Below, in pieces: positions 54,606 through 64,000 of a stretch of 64,000 nt of DNA; the stretch's first letter is position 1, and every line of letters begins with the position of its first letter. Made by a program: the position numbers and the translations under genes. The notes under the pieces were generated by a model. That model searched no databases. It was not told the origin of the DNA and worked only from the letters and a program-made list of their open reading frames with translations. The DNA comes from Leptospiraceae bacterium (GTDB lineage Bacteria > Spirochaetota > Leptospiria > Leptospirales > Leptospiraceae): positions 186,001 through 250,000 of the forward strand of contig JACKPA010000007.1 in the NCBI GenBank assembly GCA_024233865.1. Reading direction: 5' to 3'.

Positions 54606-55433
54606 TTAATTGGTAATCTTTTTATATATTTTATTTTTTTTTGAAATAAGCTCAAACTGCTTAGAAACATCCGAATATTCTATTGTTTCCTTGTCACCAA
54701 GACATAGGAAACCTCCAAAACACAAACTATTTTGAAAAAGTTTTAACACTTTATTTTGTAGATTCCTATTAAAATAAATCAAGACATTGTGACAAACAAT
54801 CATATTCATTTCACCAAAGGAACTGTCTGTTACCAGATTATGATATGAAAAGATGATATTTTTTTTTATGCTATTGTGAAATTTTACTGATTTATACTTT
54901 GAATGATAATAATGTTCAAATTGATTTTTCCCGCCGGATTGCAAATAATTTTCTTTAGCATCTTGGATACTCGGTAGTGCGTATATCCCTTCTCGTGCTA
55001 TTTCCAAAGAACGACTATTGAAATCAGTGGCATATACATGAGCCCTTTCATAAAATTGTTCCTCTGCTAAAACAATAGCCATAGAATAAGCTTCTTCACC
55101 TGTAGAGCATCCGGCATGCCAAATCTTTATAAACGGATAACTTTTTAAAATAGGAATAATTCTCTCTCGAATATACAAAAAAAAACTGGGATTGCGAAAA
55201 AATTCGGTGACACCAACAGATAAATCTGAAAGAAAATGATTAAAAAATTCTTCGTTGTGCAAAACTTTAGGCAGCAGTTCAGAGAAGTGACTCAAATTTT
55301 CATGCTCAATTCTATTTGACAGCCTCCTCTTTATGGATGCATAGCTATATTCACTAAAGTCATAACCATACCGAAGGAATATCCCTTGTAAAAGGAGATC
55401 GATCTCAATTTTTTCGAGTTCGGTTATTTTCAT
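54606..55433 (-). CDS. cheR: CheR-type methyltransferase
   Basis: A 275-residue CheR protein: N-terminal helical domain (about 1-80), then the SAM-binding domain with FIKIWHAGCSTGEEAYSMAI near 105-120, VYATDFNSRSLEIAREG and MIVCHNVLIYFNR. The start ATG 55433 overlaps the kinase stop (ATGA), favoured over the longer frame to 55451. It should methylate glutamates on a receptor or kinase partner. The CheB partner lies 2 bases downstream. Confidence 0.93.
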   Translation of the reverse strand: MKITELEKIEIDLLLQGIFLRYGYDFSEYSYASIKRRLSNRIEHENLSHFSELLPKVLHNEEFFNHFLSDLSVGVTEFFRNPSFFLYIRERIIPILKSYPFIKIWHAGCSTGEEAYSMAIVLAEEQFYERAHVYATDFNSRSLEIAREGIYALPSIQDAKENYLQSGGKNQFEHYYHSKYKSVKFHNSIKKNIIFSYHNLVTDSSFGEMNMIVCHNVLIYFNRNLQNKVLKLFQNSLCFGGFLCLGDKETIEYSDVSKQFELISKKNKIYKKITN

Positions 55434-58400
55434 ATTCCACTGAGCAACCAAATTTTAATAACAGAAATGAGTTTTTCAACGTCTACTGGTTTGGTTAGAT
55501 AATCATTGGCTCCTGCTTCCAAACATTTACTTTTATCTTCTGGCATTGTTTTTGCTGTAAGAGCAATAATCGGAACCTTTTGAAATTTATGTATGGAGCG
55601 TATTTTTTTCATGGCTTCATAACCATCCATAATAGGCATCATTATATCCATAATAATCAGATCGATAGGTCCTTCCTCTTGAAGTTTTTGTAATGCCAAT
55701 TCACCATTGTCGGCAATGATTACCTTTAGTCCGAATTTACGAAGTATTTTTGATAAGGTAAATACATTTCGTAAATCATCATCTACCAAAAGAATTTTTT
55801 TGTCTTGCAATATATTATCCGATTTTAGGAATATATTGGAGGTAGTTCTTTTTTGAGAAGGACGTGATGATTCCAAAGTATGTAAAAAGAGAGAAATTTC
55901 ATCTATCAATCTTTCTGTTGAGTTAGCTCCTTTTATGATTATACTTTTTGCGAATTCACTGAGTTGTAGATGCTCTTCTTTTGTTAGTGTTTTGGCAGTG
56001 TGGACAATTACTGGTATGTTCTCCATAGATAGATTAGAATTTAATTTCTGCAATAGTTCCAATCCGGAAATATCCGGAAGTCCTAGATCAAGAATTATAC
56101 AATCAAATTTTTGGGATAAGATTTTTTTGTAAGCTTCCAATCCTGTTTTGACACAAGTGATATTTACATTTCGATTTTCTGCAATGCTTGTAATTACCAA
56201 TTGGTTAATTTCTTCGTCCTCAACAATTAGCATTTCTTTTATATTTTTACGAATCATTCTTTCAAGTGAGTTTAAGATTTTAAGAATAGCCTCTGTAGTA
56301 ATTGGTTTGGATATGTAACTTATTTCATTCTGACCAAGTAAAGGTACACTGTTCTCGGAAGGTGAAATAATATGAATCGGAATTCTGTCTGTTATAGGAT
56401 TTTCTTTTAGCCGTTCTAAAATATCCGACTCTTCTTTCTCCTGCACACCAAAACCTAAAATAATCGCACTGGGATGATACTGAATTGCCAGATGTAAGAT
56501 ATTCATAATATCCGCTGCCAATAAAATCTTATACCCTTTTTTATGAATATGATCGGTTAGTATATTAAGAAACTCCTTATCATTATCCAAAACAAGAATT
56601 ATTTTATCTTCCTTTTGTATATTTTCCCTATCATCCGTCAATAGAGGAGGTTGGTGAATACCTTCCACTAGTGAAATTTTCGGTTGTTCTTCGGATAAAA
56701 AAATTGATTTGTCTGATAAATTTTGGTTGTCTATGGATAACAATAACGTAAATCTACTTCCTTTTCCTCCCTCACTTTGTAGTTCGAGCTTTCCATTCAA
56801 AAGGTTTGCCAACTCTCGTGAAATGGATAGTCCAAGTCCCGTTCCACCATATTTGCGACTGGTAGAAGTATCAACTTGTTGAAAAGCTTCAAAAATAATT
56901 CTTTGTTTGTCTACCGGAACTCCAATACCCGTGTCAGTTACAGAAAACACGACCGTATTTTGGGACTCTTTGCTTACTTCTAAGGTAACAGATCCCTGTT
57001 TTGTAAATTTGAATGCATTTGAAAGTAAATTCCTCAAAACTTGCTCTAATCTCTGTCTATCTGTTTTTATTACGTATACACCTTGAGTTCGAATAATAAA
57101 TTCTATATTTTTTTCATTCGCTATTGGAAGAAATTGAGCTTTTAGATTTTCCAGAACTGGCTGAATTTCTATATCCTCAATCAATAGGGATAATTTTCCA
57201 GATTCTATTTTAGATAAGTCTAAAATATCGTTGATGAGATATAATAAATTTTCTCCGCTATTATAAATGACTCTTAAGGATTCTATTTGCTCATCTGTTA
57301 AGTTTTTTTCATCATTGCTTTTCAAGGTTTTGGCTAAAATTAACAAGCTATTCAAAGGAGTCCTCAACTCGTGGGACATATTGGCAAGAAAAGCAGATTT
57401 GTATTTACTGGTAAGCTCTAATGCTTTTGCCTTTTCTTCCAGTTCCTGTTTTTTATTTTTTAATTCTCCCGTTTGCGTTTCTAAAATTGTTGATTTTTCT
57501 CGCAATTCTTCATTTGCTACACGCAATTCTTCGGATTGCTCCTGCATAATTTGTGATTTTTCTTCGAGTTCCTCATTGATTGTATTTAGTTCTTCGGATT
57601 GTTCTTGTAGAGTTTGATTTTTAATTTCAAGTTCTTTGTTATTTGTTTGTAATTTCTCCTGCTGCAACCTCGTCTCATTTAAAAGTTCGGTTATTTTCCG
57701 GTTTGATTGAGCAAGATCAATGGCTATGGCGATACTTTCACAAGCTTGTTTCAGAAACGGTTTATAAACACTTTTGTATTCTTCCATGCTACCTATTTCA
57801 ATAACCCCTTTGATTGACTCATTCATAAGAATGGGAGTTGCAATTATGTATAAGGGACTGGCTTCTCCCAAGCCGGATCGTATTTGAACATAATCTTTTG
57901 GAACTCTCGTTATAAGAATTGTTTCTTTTTCGAGGGCACACTGTCCTATAATGCCTTGTCCCAAATCAAACTCATTTGATATATTTTTCCTTTCCGAAAA
58001 AGCATAACCGGTTATTAAATGCAATTTATCATTTTTATCATACAAATAAAAGGCACCTATTTGTGCATTTAAATAGTGACATAAAAATGTAATGCTTTTT
58101 TGAGCTATGGAAGAAATATCCAATTCCGCACGAATTAATTTGTTTAATTCATTGTGTCCGCTCTTATACCAATTTTCCTCAAGAGCTTTATTTTTTGCAT
58201 TCAGTAAAGATATAGTCATGTCATTTACTGCTTTAATGAGTTCGCCTATCTCATTGCGTGCTTGAATCTTTATAATGTGATCAAAGTTACCTTCTGCTAT
58301 GGACTTGGTGGCGCGGGTGAGTTCAATGATTGGTTTTGATATTGTTTTGGAAATAAGCAAAGCAAGAGTTAAAACAGAAAGTGCAATTATTCCTATCGTC

Positions 58401-59365
58401 AAAAGAACCCAGTTGGATAATTCACTTACATTTATATAGGCTTCTTCGGTGTCTATCTTAACGACCATTCCCAGTCTTAGAGATGGCAGATATTTCCAGG
58501 CAGCTAGAATGTTTATGTTTCGATAATCGACAGAATTTCCTTTTCCCGATCTACCCTGTACGGCTTCTTGTATGGGGAATCCTGTTTCTTCACCTATGAA
58601 CACTTTTCTTTTAAACGCCGCAAAGTGATCGTGGCGAGTTGGTGTTATAAAAAAAGCATAATCATGTATGCGAGATGCTAGAACGATCTCTCCGGTTTTC
58701 CCCAAACCAGTGTAGTCTTCCATAGTTTTATATAAGTCTTTGCTTCTTAATTGATATGCTATAACACCTATCTTTTTTTTGTTTTTTTGCAATGGAATGA
58801 TAATAAACGTAGCATAGTCATTACTAGGAAAGTAATATTCAAAATCCGAAAATTCAGGCTTCTGAGTTGAAATAGATTTTTGAATTCTATCTGACATGGA
58901 TAAGTTTTTGAAATCACCTATATTTATATTCTTTCCATAGTCCTTTTCTCTTTTTACCGTAAAAATAATATCTCCATCCAAATTTATTAACAATAAATCG
59001 TAATAACCGGAAGCTTCTAATAAAACACTAAGCCTAATTTTAAATCGTTCATCCAAAGCCGAATATTCATTTGAATACACATTATTTCTTAAAAAATATT
59101 TGTTATATTCTATCATGGCTTCTGTTACAACAGGAGATTCAGAAAGAATATCTGCTACTTTCTTTTTTTGAGATAGATAGTTATCAATATGAAATGCTTT
59201 ATTTTCTGCGATAGCATTCAGATGGCTCAAAACAAGGCTCTTCATAATCCTATCCGAATGTTGATAAATGATTAAGCTACAGAGGATTGAGGGAACCAAG
59301 GCTACAAATAAAAAATAAATCAGAAATTGAGTTGTAATGCTTGAAAATTTAAAAATCTGTTTCAT
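55430..59365 (-). CDS. Hybrid sensor histidine kinase, Cache-HAMP-GAF-HK-three receivers
   Basis: A protein of about 1311 residues. Membrane segments lie at about 10-33 and 322-340, with a Cache-like extracytoplasmic sensor between (YYDLLLINLDGDIIFTVKRE). HAMP, GAF (about 410-550) and a long coiled coil follow. The kinase has the phospho-His box MSHELRTPLNSLL near 665, and ATP-binding NLLSNAFKFT, DTGIGV and GGTGLGLSI. The first receiver (about 920-1040) lacks the usual phospho-Asp (IILGFGV). The second (DCIILDLGLPDISG) and third (DLIIMDIMMPIMDGYE) keep it. The start is ATG 59365, ahead of the first membrane segment; the longer frame to 59434 is unlikely. First gene of the CheR/CheB operon. 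Confidence 0.93.
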   Translation of the reverse strand: MKQIFKFSSITTQFLIYFLFVALVPSILCSLIIYQHSDRIMKSLVLSHLNAIAENKAFHIDNYLSQKKKVADILSESPVVTEAMIEYNKYFLRNNVYSNEYSALDERFKIRLSVLLEASGYYDLLLINLDGDIIFTVKREKDYGKNINIGDFKNLSMSDRIQKSISTQKPEFSDFEYYFPSNDYATFIIIPLQKNKKKIGVIAYQLRSKDLYKTMEDYTGLGKTGEIVLASRIHDYAFFITPTRHDHFAAFKRKVFIGEETGFPIQEAVQGRSGKGNSVDYRNINILAAWKYLPSLRLGMVVKIDTEEAYINVSELSNWVLLTIGIIALSVLTLALLISKTISKPIIELTRATKSIAEGNFDHIIKIQARNEIGELIKAVNDMTISLLNAKNKALEENWYKSGHNELNKLIRAELDISSIAQKSITFLCHYLNAQIGAFYLYDKNDKLHLITGYAFSERKNISNEFDLGQGIIGQCALEKETILITRVPKDYVQIRSGLGEASPLYIIATPILMNESIKGVIEIGSMEEYKSVYKPFLKQACESIAIAIDLAQSNRKITELLNETRLQQEKLQTNNKELEIKNQTLQEQSEELNTINEELEEKSQIMQEQSEELRVANEELREKSTILETQTGELKNKKQELEEKAKALELTSKYKSAFLANMSHELRTPLNSLLILAKTLKSNDEKNLTDEQIESLRVIYNSGENLLYLINDILDLSKIESGKLSLLIEDIEIQPVLENLKAQFLPIANEKNIEFIIRTQGVYVIKTDRQRLEQVLRNLLSNAFKFTKQGSVTLEVSKESQNTVVFSVTDTGIGVPVDKQRIIFEAFQQVDTSTSRKYGGTGLGLSISRELANLLNGKLELQSEGGKGSRFTLLLSIDNQNLSDKSIFLSEEQPKISLVEGIHQPPLLTDDRENIQKEDKIILVLDNDKEFLNILTDHIHKKGYKILLAADIMNILHLAIQYHPSAIILGFGVQEKEESDILERLKENPITDRIPIHIISPSENSVPLLGQNEISYISKPITTEAILKILNSLERMIRKNIKEMLIVEDEEINQLVITSIAENRNVNITCVKTGLEAYKKILSQKFDCIILDLGLPDISGLELLQKLNSNLSMENIPVIVHTAKTLTKEEHLQLSEFAKSIIIKGANSTERLIDEISLFLHTLESSRPSQKRTTSNIFLKSDNILQDKKILLVDDDLRNVFTLSKILRKFGLKVIIADNGELALQKLQEEGPIDLIIMDIMMPIMDGYEAMKKIRSIHKFQKVPIIALTAKTMPEDKSKCLEAGANDYLTKPVDVEKLISVIKIWLLSGI

Positions 59366-59570
59366 TTTTATTATCTTTTTGAAGGCAAATATCCTTACAA
59401 TACAGGCTGATTGAATAGTTTTGAATGTCCACAAGAATTTTATTGGATATAATTTAGTTTGATAAAAGGGTTTATCGCTATAGAGCCAAATTAATCATAG
59501 TATAAGAGGAAAATGATAGTTTATATGAAAATTATTTGACATATAATAGGTTTTAAATTAACAATAACTA

Positions 59571-60104
59571 ATGAAAAAAACATTATTCCCTCTACTAATA
59601 ATGGTAACATCCATTACCACTCTATATATTATTTCTTTCTTTTTACCTTCCGTTTACAAAACAAAGGATTCAATTGTGATTCATGCCAAGTCGGATTCTG
59701 TTTTTTCTTATTTGATAGATATAAAAAAATGGAAAGATTGGTCGTTTTGGATTCACAAAAATGATCCTAATGTAGAGTTCGTTTATGAAGGAAACCCTAT
59801 TGGGAACGGATCCATTATGCGATGGAAAAATACCCGATCTGGAGCAGGCAAACTACAAATAATTGAAACGTGGGAACCTTCTTTTCTGAAATACAATTTA
59901 CAAAAAGAATATGGAGAACAAAAAACAACCGGTTCGTTTGAGTTAAAAGAAACGGGCGGAAATACAAGCTTAATTTGGACTAACGAAGAGTTTATTGGCA
60001 GTGACCCCTTTTCCAAATATACAAAGTTCTTTTTATTTTATTTTGAAAAGTCCAAATTTAAACAAAGTTTACATGACATCAAAAAAGAGATTGAAAAAAA
60101 TTAA
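59571..60104 (+). CDS. SRPBCC-family protein with membrane anchor
   Basis: A 177-residue protein with one N-terminal membrane segment or leader (LFPLLIMVTSITTLYIISFF) and a START/SRPBCC-like fold (IDIKKWKDWSFWI, NGSIMRWKNTRSGAGKLQII, TGSFELKETGGNTSLIW). Relatives bind hydrophobic ligands. No enzyme role can be read from the sequence. It is divergent from the hybrid kinase gene and overlaps the end of the convergent SpoIIE gene by 4 bases. Confidence 0.75.
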   Translation: MKKTLFPLLIMVTSITTLYIISFFLPSVYKTKDSIVIHAKSDSVFSYLIDIKKWKDWSFWIHKNDPNVEFVYEGNPIGNGSIMRWKNTRSGAGKLQIIETWEPSFLKYNLQKEYGEQKTTGSFELKETGGNTSLIWTNEEFIGSDPFSKYTKFFLFYFEKSKFKQSLHDIKKEIEKN

Positions 60105-62629
60105 GCAGCTCTTTGCACTTTAAATTTTTCGGAGTTTTCCATTTTTACTTCTGTTGTCTTTTTTATCCTTAAAAAACTTCTTTGATAACGAGTATTTTGA
60201 GGTTCTCGCAGTAACAAACGCTCGATGATTTCAAAAGCAAACTTTGTTTTTTTTAAATGCTTATTTAAAATAAATGCTAAATACAAAAAATCATTATTAT
60301 CCGGCACAAAATACAAAAAACGTTCTAAATATTCCAAACACTCTTTGTACTTTCTTGATTTTAAAAAATGATAAATTATTAATTTATTTATGGATTCACT
60401 TAACGGGTAAACATTACAAAGCTTTTTTAAAAAATTAAGAGTCTCTTCTTTCATCTGTTTGTATTTTTTAAAATCCATTAACGTTTTAATAATGTCATGA
60501 AGAATCGGCGGGAGATTCTTTTTTTCTTCTATGTCTTTATTTAAAAATTCAATCCTAAGTAAAGACAAGTCATCCGTTAACCTTCCTTTTTTTAGCAAAG
60601 AGTCAACAATTCCTCTTAATATACCTCTTCCATCTTCTATTCTATATAATATTTGCCTTTCATCTTCATTCATGATTTTTATTTCTTCACTCTCATTTAT
60701 ATGAATATCATCTCTTCCGTCAGAACCAATAATTATAACGTCGTTTTTTTGAAATCGAAAAACACGAACTACTAAAGTGTATTCCATCGGTACGCCTAAC
60801 TTTCTTGTCGTCAGCTCTTCTTCTAAAAATATTGCATTTTTATCTCTATACAATACAGTCCAAGGATGTTCTGCATTTATAAAGTACATCACACCTGTAT
60901 CTTCTTCTACCAATCCAATTACAACGGAAATAAACATGGAACCATTAAAAGCTTCGAAAACACTTTGCAATTCCAAATAAGTTTCTTTCAACCAATGCTC
61001 TGGAGTAATCCACCTGCAATCTCTTGTTTCAGTTCTCGTTAGTATGGCATTAAATACGACTCCAAGTACCAAAGCTCCGCTTGCGCCTTGGATTGATTTT
61101 CCCATAGCATCACCGTTTAAAAAAACACTCATTTTTTTATTTCCAAGTAATACATTAGAAGAGATCAAAATATCACCTCCTATTTCGTATTTCTTATTTC
61201 TAAATTCAAAATTCTTTTTTTGTTTACAATAGAAGTCTATCATAACGTTTTTACTTTGATTTCGATTGGCAATTAAAGGATTTAGTAGAAGCGTTATTAA
61301 AAAATAATCACCATCTTGTTGGATTTTCAATTGTTTAATGCTTTGAAGAGAATGTTCTAACTCTTCTGTTCTTGCCGCCACTTTTTTTTCTAATGTCACA
61401 TTTAACTCTTCAATTTCTTCGCTTAATCTGACAAATTTATTGGCAAGTATAATGGCAATACTCACAATAAAAAATAGAAATGCAAAACCTGCAATTCTCG
61501 GAAATATAAAAAAACCTCTATCCGACAACACATCCAATAAAGTAGCAACAAATAAAATGCTCATTCCGGATAGAATATATATGGAATCTAAATTTTTCTT
61601 TTTTGCTTCTTTAATTAAATAATACAAGTTGATAGATATATAAACCGTCCAAAGAGGTTGAACAATATTTTTATTTAGAATATCATACAATATAATGTTG
61701 TTGTTAAGCAAATAAAAAATTCCAACTAAAAAATATATAATATTTAATACTTTGTATATCCTTACAACTTTATTTTTCAGCAATGCAATTATAAAATGGC
61801 AAAAGAGAGGTACAATACTTAAAAGAGCAATGTATTCAATTTTCTTTAAAACTATTAACTCGAAGCTCGAAAAATATTTAAAAGTACTCCTTGAAAAAAT
61901 ATAAACAATGATGCTTAAAATCAATAAAGAAAAAATTAAATTTTCTCTTTCTCTTCTCCTTCGTATGTATAAAAAGGAAAAATAAATTCCGACAGTCAAA
62001 TACACCATAATAAAGGCTAGTTTCATAACTTCATCTTTATAAAATTTTATATATATAGGTATGGTTGGACCAATAAGTACATCATCTTTTAACAAACCTA
62101 TTTCATAGTCGAAGAATCGTTGTACGTGAACGAGGATTACATTCTCTTTTCCTTCTAACAAATCATCAGTTTGAATGTTATAGATCCTGACCTTATCGTA
62201 CGCCTGGGGTTTTGGAGAATCAAAGTTTCCAGTCATACCTATTTTTTTTCCATTCAGATAAGTAACATCTCTGTCCGAAATAGAACCAAGAAAAATTGAA
62301 TAGCTACCTTTATTCAACTTTTTTGACATTTTAAAACGCTTTCGAATCCATATCGAATCCGGTTTGGATTCACCATCTTTGAATTGTATGTTTCCAGGGA
62401 CTTTATATCTTTTCCACAAAACACTTTTTCCATATTTGTTATTTATACCTTTTGGAGCATCCTGGGGTTTTATCTTTTCTGTTGTATATTCCCAATCAGT
62501 AGAACTTAAAGAATGTATTTCTTCTAAATTTTTTAATATTTGAATTTCATTTCCATCAGCTTTTAAACCTACAGTCAAAATAGCCAATAACGTACAAAAA
62601 ATAATTTTTACCAATTCAAATCTTTTCAT
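60101..62629 (-). CDS. 7TMR-DISM receptor with SpoIIE-type phosphatase domain
   Basis: An 842-residue protein. It has a leader and a jelly-roll sensor (about 25-195; LNGKKIGMTGNF is typical of the 7TMR-DISM extracellular part), a seven-helix membrane domain (about 205-405), a short coiled coil (LNVTLEKKVAARTEELEHSL), and a PP2C/SpoIIE domain (about 460-690) with metal-binding acidic residues in YEIGGDILISS, NGDAMGKSIQGASGA and IIGSDGRDD. A C-terminal TPR-like part (about 700-840) follows. It probably dephosphorylates an anti-sigma antagonist or similar Ser/Thr-phosphorylated partner. Such proteins are numerous in Leptospira. The start at ATG 62629 has a normal leader. Confidence 0.9.
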   Translation of the reverse strand: MKRFELVKIIFCTLLAILTVGLKADGNEIQILKNLEEIHSLSSTDWEYTTEKIKPQDAPKGINNKYGKSVLWKRYKVPGNIQFKDGESKPDSIWIRKRFKMSKKLNKGSYSIFLGSISDRDVTYLNGKKIGMTGNFDSPKPQAYDKVRIYNIQTDDLLEGKENVILVHVQRFFDYEIGLLKDDVLIGPTIPIYIKFYKDEVMKLAFIMVYLTVGIYFSFLYIRRRRERENLIFSLLILSIIVYIFSRSTFKYFSSFELIVLKKIEYIALLSIVPLFCHFIIALLKNKVVRIYKVLNIIYFLVGIFYLLNNNIILYDILNKNIVQPLWTVYISINLYYLIKEAKKKNLDSIYILSGMSILFVATLLDVLSDRGFFIFPRIAGFAFLFFIVSIAIILANKFVRLSEEIEELNVTLEKKVAARTEELEHSLQSIKQLKIQQDGDYFLITLLLNPLIANRNQSKNVMIDFYCKQKKNFEFRNKKYEIGGDILISSNVLLGNKKMSVFLNGDAMGKSIQGASGALVLGVVFNAILTRTETRDCRWITPEHWLKETYLELQSVFEAFNGSMFISVVIGLVEEDTGVMYFINAEHPWTVLYRDKNAIFLEEELTTRKLGVPMEYTLVVRVFRFQKNDVIIIGSDGRDDIHINESEEIKIMNEDERQILYRIEDGRGILRGIVDSLLKKGRLTDDLSLLRIEFLNKDIEEKKNLPPILHDIIKTLMDFKKYKQMKEETLNFLKKLCNVYPLSESINKLIIYHFLKSRKYKECLEYLERFLYFVPDNNDFLYLAFILNKHLKKTKFAFEIIERLLLREPQNTRYQRSFLRIKKTTEVKMENSEKFKVQRAA

Positions 62630-62802
62630 CTCACACCTATCTAAAGCAATTTCTAATTATATTGGGTAATGAAATGGAAAAACGTGCTCATCTTTTTCTA
62701 AAAAAATTCTTAAAATTTCCTAAAAGTCGAAAAAATTGCACAAGAAGGAAAATGTACGATATTTATAAAATTTCTTTAATCGCCGTTTGAATCAACACTA
62801 AA

Positions 62803-63219
62803 TTATAGCTCCATCAAAAAGCTCTCCGGAGAATGAAAATCCGGTTTTTCTTTCTTGGGATGATGCAACGCCCAATATTCCAAACCATTATCTTTAAACT
62901 TTGTCACTTTACTTATGGCTACTTCCAAAGTTTGACTGAATAAAATGAGTGAACCTAAATCTATATTCAAGGTTAATTCCATCGATATATTTTGTTGTTT
63001 AACTACAAACGGTAAAAAAGTGAAATATGTTTCTTCTCTTCCGTTCTTTCGATAGTTAGAAAAATGATATACGTTCCAGTGTCTGCTTGGTGAAAGATTG
63101 AACTCCCAGTAAGACGGTTGATTTTTAACTTTTAAAAAAAATTCAAAACAAGTTTCTTGCCAAAGGTTATCTCTTCTACTAGGCTTTTTATTTTCAATCG
63201 GAATTTTCACTTTAGTCAA
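62803..63219 (-). CDS. DOMON-like domain protein (start unclear)
   Basis: The visible frame opens at TTG 63219 with 138 residues: NLWQETCFEFFLK, YWEFNLSPSRHWNVYHFSNY and YWALHHPKK, the DOMON-like pattern. The same frame stays open and protein-like further upstream (FTLQPFFKSSDF, VSGEISRYNNLLSFCC) to about 63330, where only an ATA overlapping the previous gene's stop is available. Homologues usually include this part, so the true protein is probably about 175 residues with a non-standard or damaged start. No leader is visible. It would bind haem or sugar if it acts like DOMON, but this is unknown. Confidence 0.72.
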   Translation of the reverse strand: MTKVKIPIENKKPSRRDNLWQETCFEFFLKVKNQPSYWEFNLSPSRHWNVYHFSNYRKNGREETYFTFLPFVVKQQNISMELTLNIDLGSLILFSQTLEVAISKVTKFKDNGLEYWALHHPKKEKPDFHSPESFLMEL

Positions 63220-63326
63220 ATCCCCTTCGAGTTTACAACAAAAAGAAAGCAGGTTATTGTAGCGGGAAATTTCTCCACTTACTCTAAAATCCGATGACTT
63301 GAAGAATGGCTGTAAGGTAAACCTGT

Positions 63327-64000
63327 TTATTTTGCTTCTCCGGAATCTTGGCTGACTATCAAAGATGTAGCATCAACTGCTTCAAAATCATTTCCCGTTA
63401 CGTTTCGAAGTGCTTTGAGATCGTCATTATCCCATCCATCATTGGGAGCACCGGATAGATACCAATTGGAGCCGTTATCAGCAACTATAAGACCATATTT
63501 TTTTAGAGCAGTTAAAATGGTTTGATTTGTATTAGAATAGGATGATATATCAAAACTAGACTTCAGCCTCAATCGCAAACCCATTGGAGGTAGGGTTGTA
63601 TCTGTAGAAGAAGAAGCATAGTGTCTTGCGGGCCAAAGATAGGATTTTTGAGACTTGGAAACGGTAAAGCGAATGGCGTGATTTATGGAACCAGATTTAA
63701 TTTCTTCGTAACGAACAAGTCCTGGTAAAATGGGAAGTCCGGCTGCGTCAGCAGATGTCCAACCCTCTGTTCTCAACGTATTAGAATTTAAATCAAATAT
63801 GGCACCCGAACCGGCTCTGTAGGATCCGTCCGAATTTGGATAGGCAGAATACAATTCATAAAGTTTACAGTTTTCTCTATCAACTATAAGTATATGTCTG
63901 TCTCCGGAACTACATGGTCCGCCTTCTATGGGAGGATTGTTTGGAATCGGATAAGGACCGGAATCACTTTCGGAAGAATATTCAAAACTTACATTAGTTT
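63327..64000 (-). CDS. Secreted protein of unknown function (N-terminus cut by window edge)
   Basis: The frame is open to the window end, so at least 223 codons are present and the N-terminus is missing. Sequence such as SSGDRHILIVDRENCKLYEL, YRAGSGAIFDLNSNTLR, SADAAGLPILPGLVRYEE, WPARHYASSS, PPMGLRLRLKSSFD and ADNGSNWYLSGAPN is a recurring domain of secreted bacterial proteins; I know no biochemical function for it. The next gene (DOMON-like) appears to begin at or inside its stop, so they may be co-transcribed. Confidence 0.75.
   Translation of the reverse strand, partial: TNVSFEYSSESDSGPYPIPNNPPIEGGPCSSGDRHILIVDRENCKLYELYSAYPNSDGSYRAGSGAIFDLNSNTLRTEGWTSADAAGLPILPGLVRYEEIKSGSINHAIRFTVSKSQKSYLWPARHYASSSTDTTLPPMGLRLRLKSSFDISSYSNTNQTILTALKKYGLIVADNGSNWYLSGAPNDGWDNDDLKALRNVTGNDFEAVDATSLIVSQDSGEAK

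Overview
The window is low in G+C and looks like a chromosomal segment of a Gram-negative spirochaete of the Leptospira type. That assignment is an inference. It rests on many lipoproteins with relaxed lipoboxes, a 7TMR-DISM/SpoIIE regulator, a very large propeller/TPR/CHAT-like lipoprotein beside a DUF1318-like lipoprotein, and generally Leptospira-like protein sequences. No rRNA, tRNA or CRISPR array was seen.

Layout. 1-4.9 kb holds ordinary genes: a cut-off glycosyltransferase, a secreted protein, an XRE-cupin regulator, rsmI and an amidase. 5-33 kb is an accessory region. Two copies of a SpvB/FG-GAP/RHS (Tc-toxin B/C-like) gene lie in opposite orientation (about 5.7-11.6 kb minus and 24.7-31.4 kb plus). 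They flank about 13 kb with the giant CHAT-like lipoprotein and a vapBC/lipoprotein segment. Copy 1 is wrecked by internal deletions, an ISKra4-type insertion with an 8-bp target duplication, and an ISAs1 remnant at its 3' end. Copy 2 has a few frameshifts but keeps its C-terminal toxin-like tip and is followed by a small lipoprotein that may be its immunity protein.

Four long (about 205-215 bp) branched palindromes (21.1, 23.4, 24.5 and 31.7 kb) and two fragments (32.7 and 36.9 kb) punctuate this region. Their arms covary between copies. The bases just outside one end of a segment are the reverse complement of those at its other end, as in integron gene cassettes bounded by attC sites. The inverted repeat containing the RHS gene stops exactly at such a boundary. 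This cassette-like system is the most unusual feature of the window.

33.9-64 kb is mostly ordinary. It holds valS; a kelch protein; a six-gene molybdoenzyme sulfur operon (PsrA/B/C-like, two YeeE/YedE transporters, a rhodanese-like protein); a GCS2-type ligase and a PepSY protein; an operon of two haem-c-motif lipoproteins, YceI and a predicted beta-barrel; a chemoreceptor with a ferredoxin; a four-gene hybrid kinase/CheR/CheB/response-regulator operon; a SpoIIE-type phosphatase; a DOMON-like protein; and a secreted protein cut by the window end.
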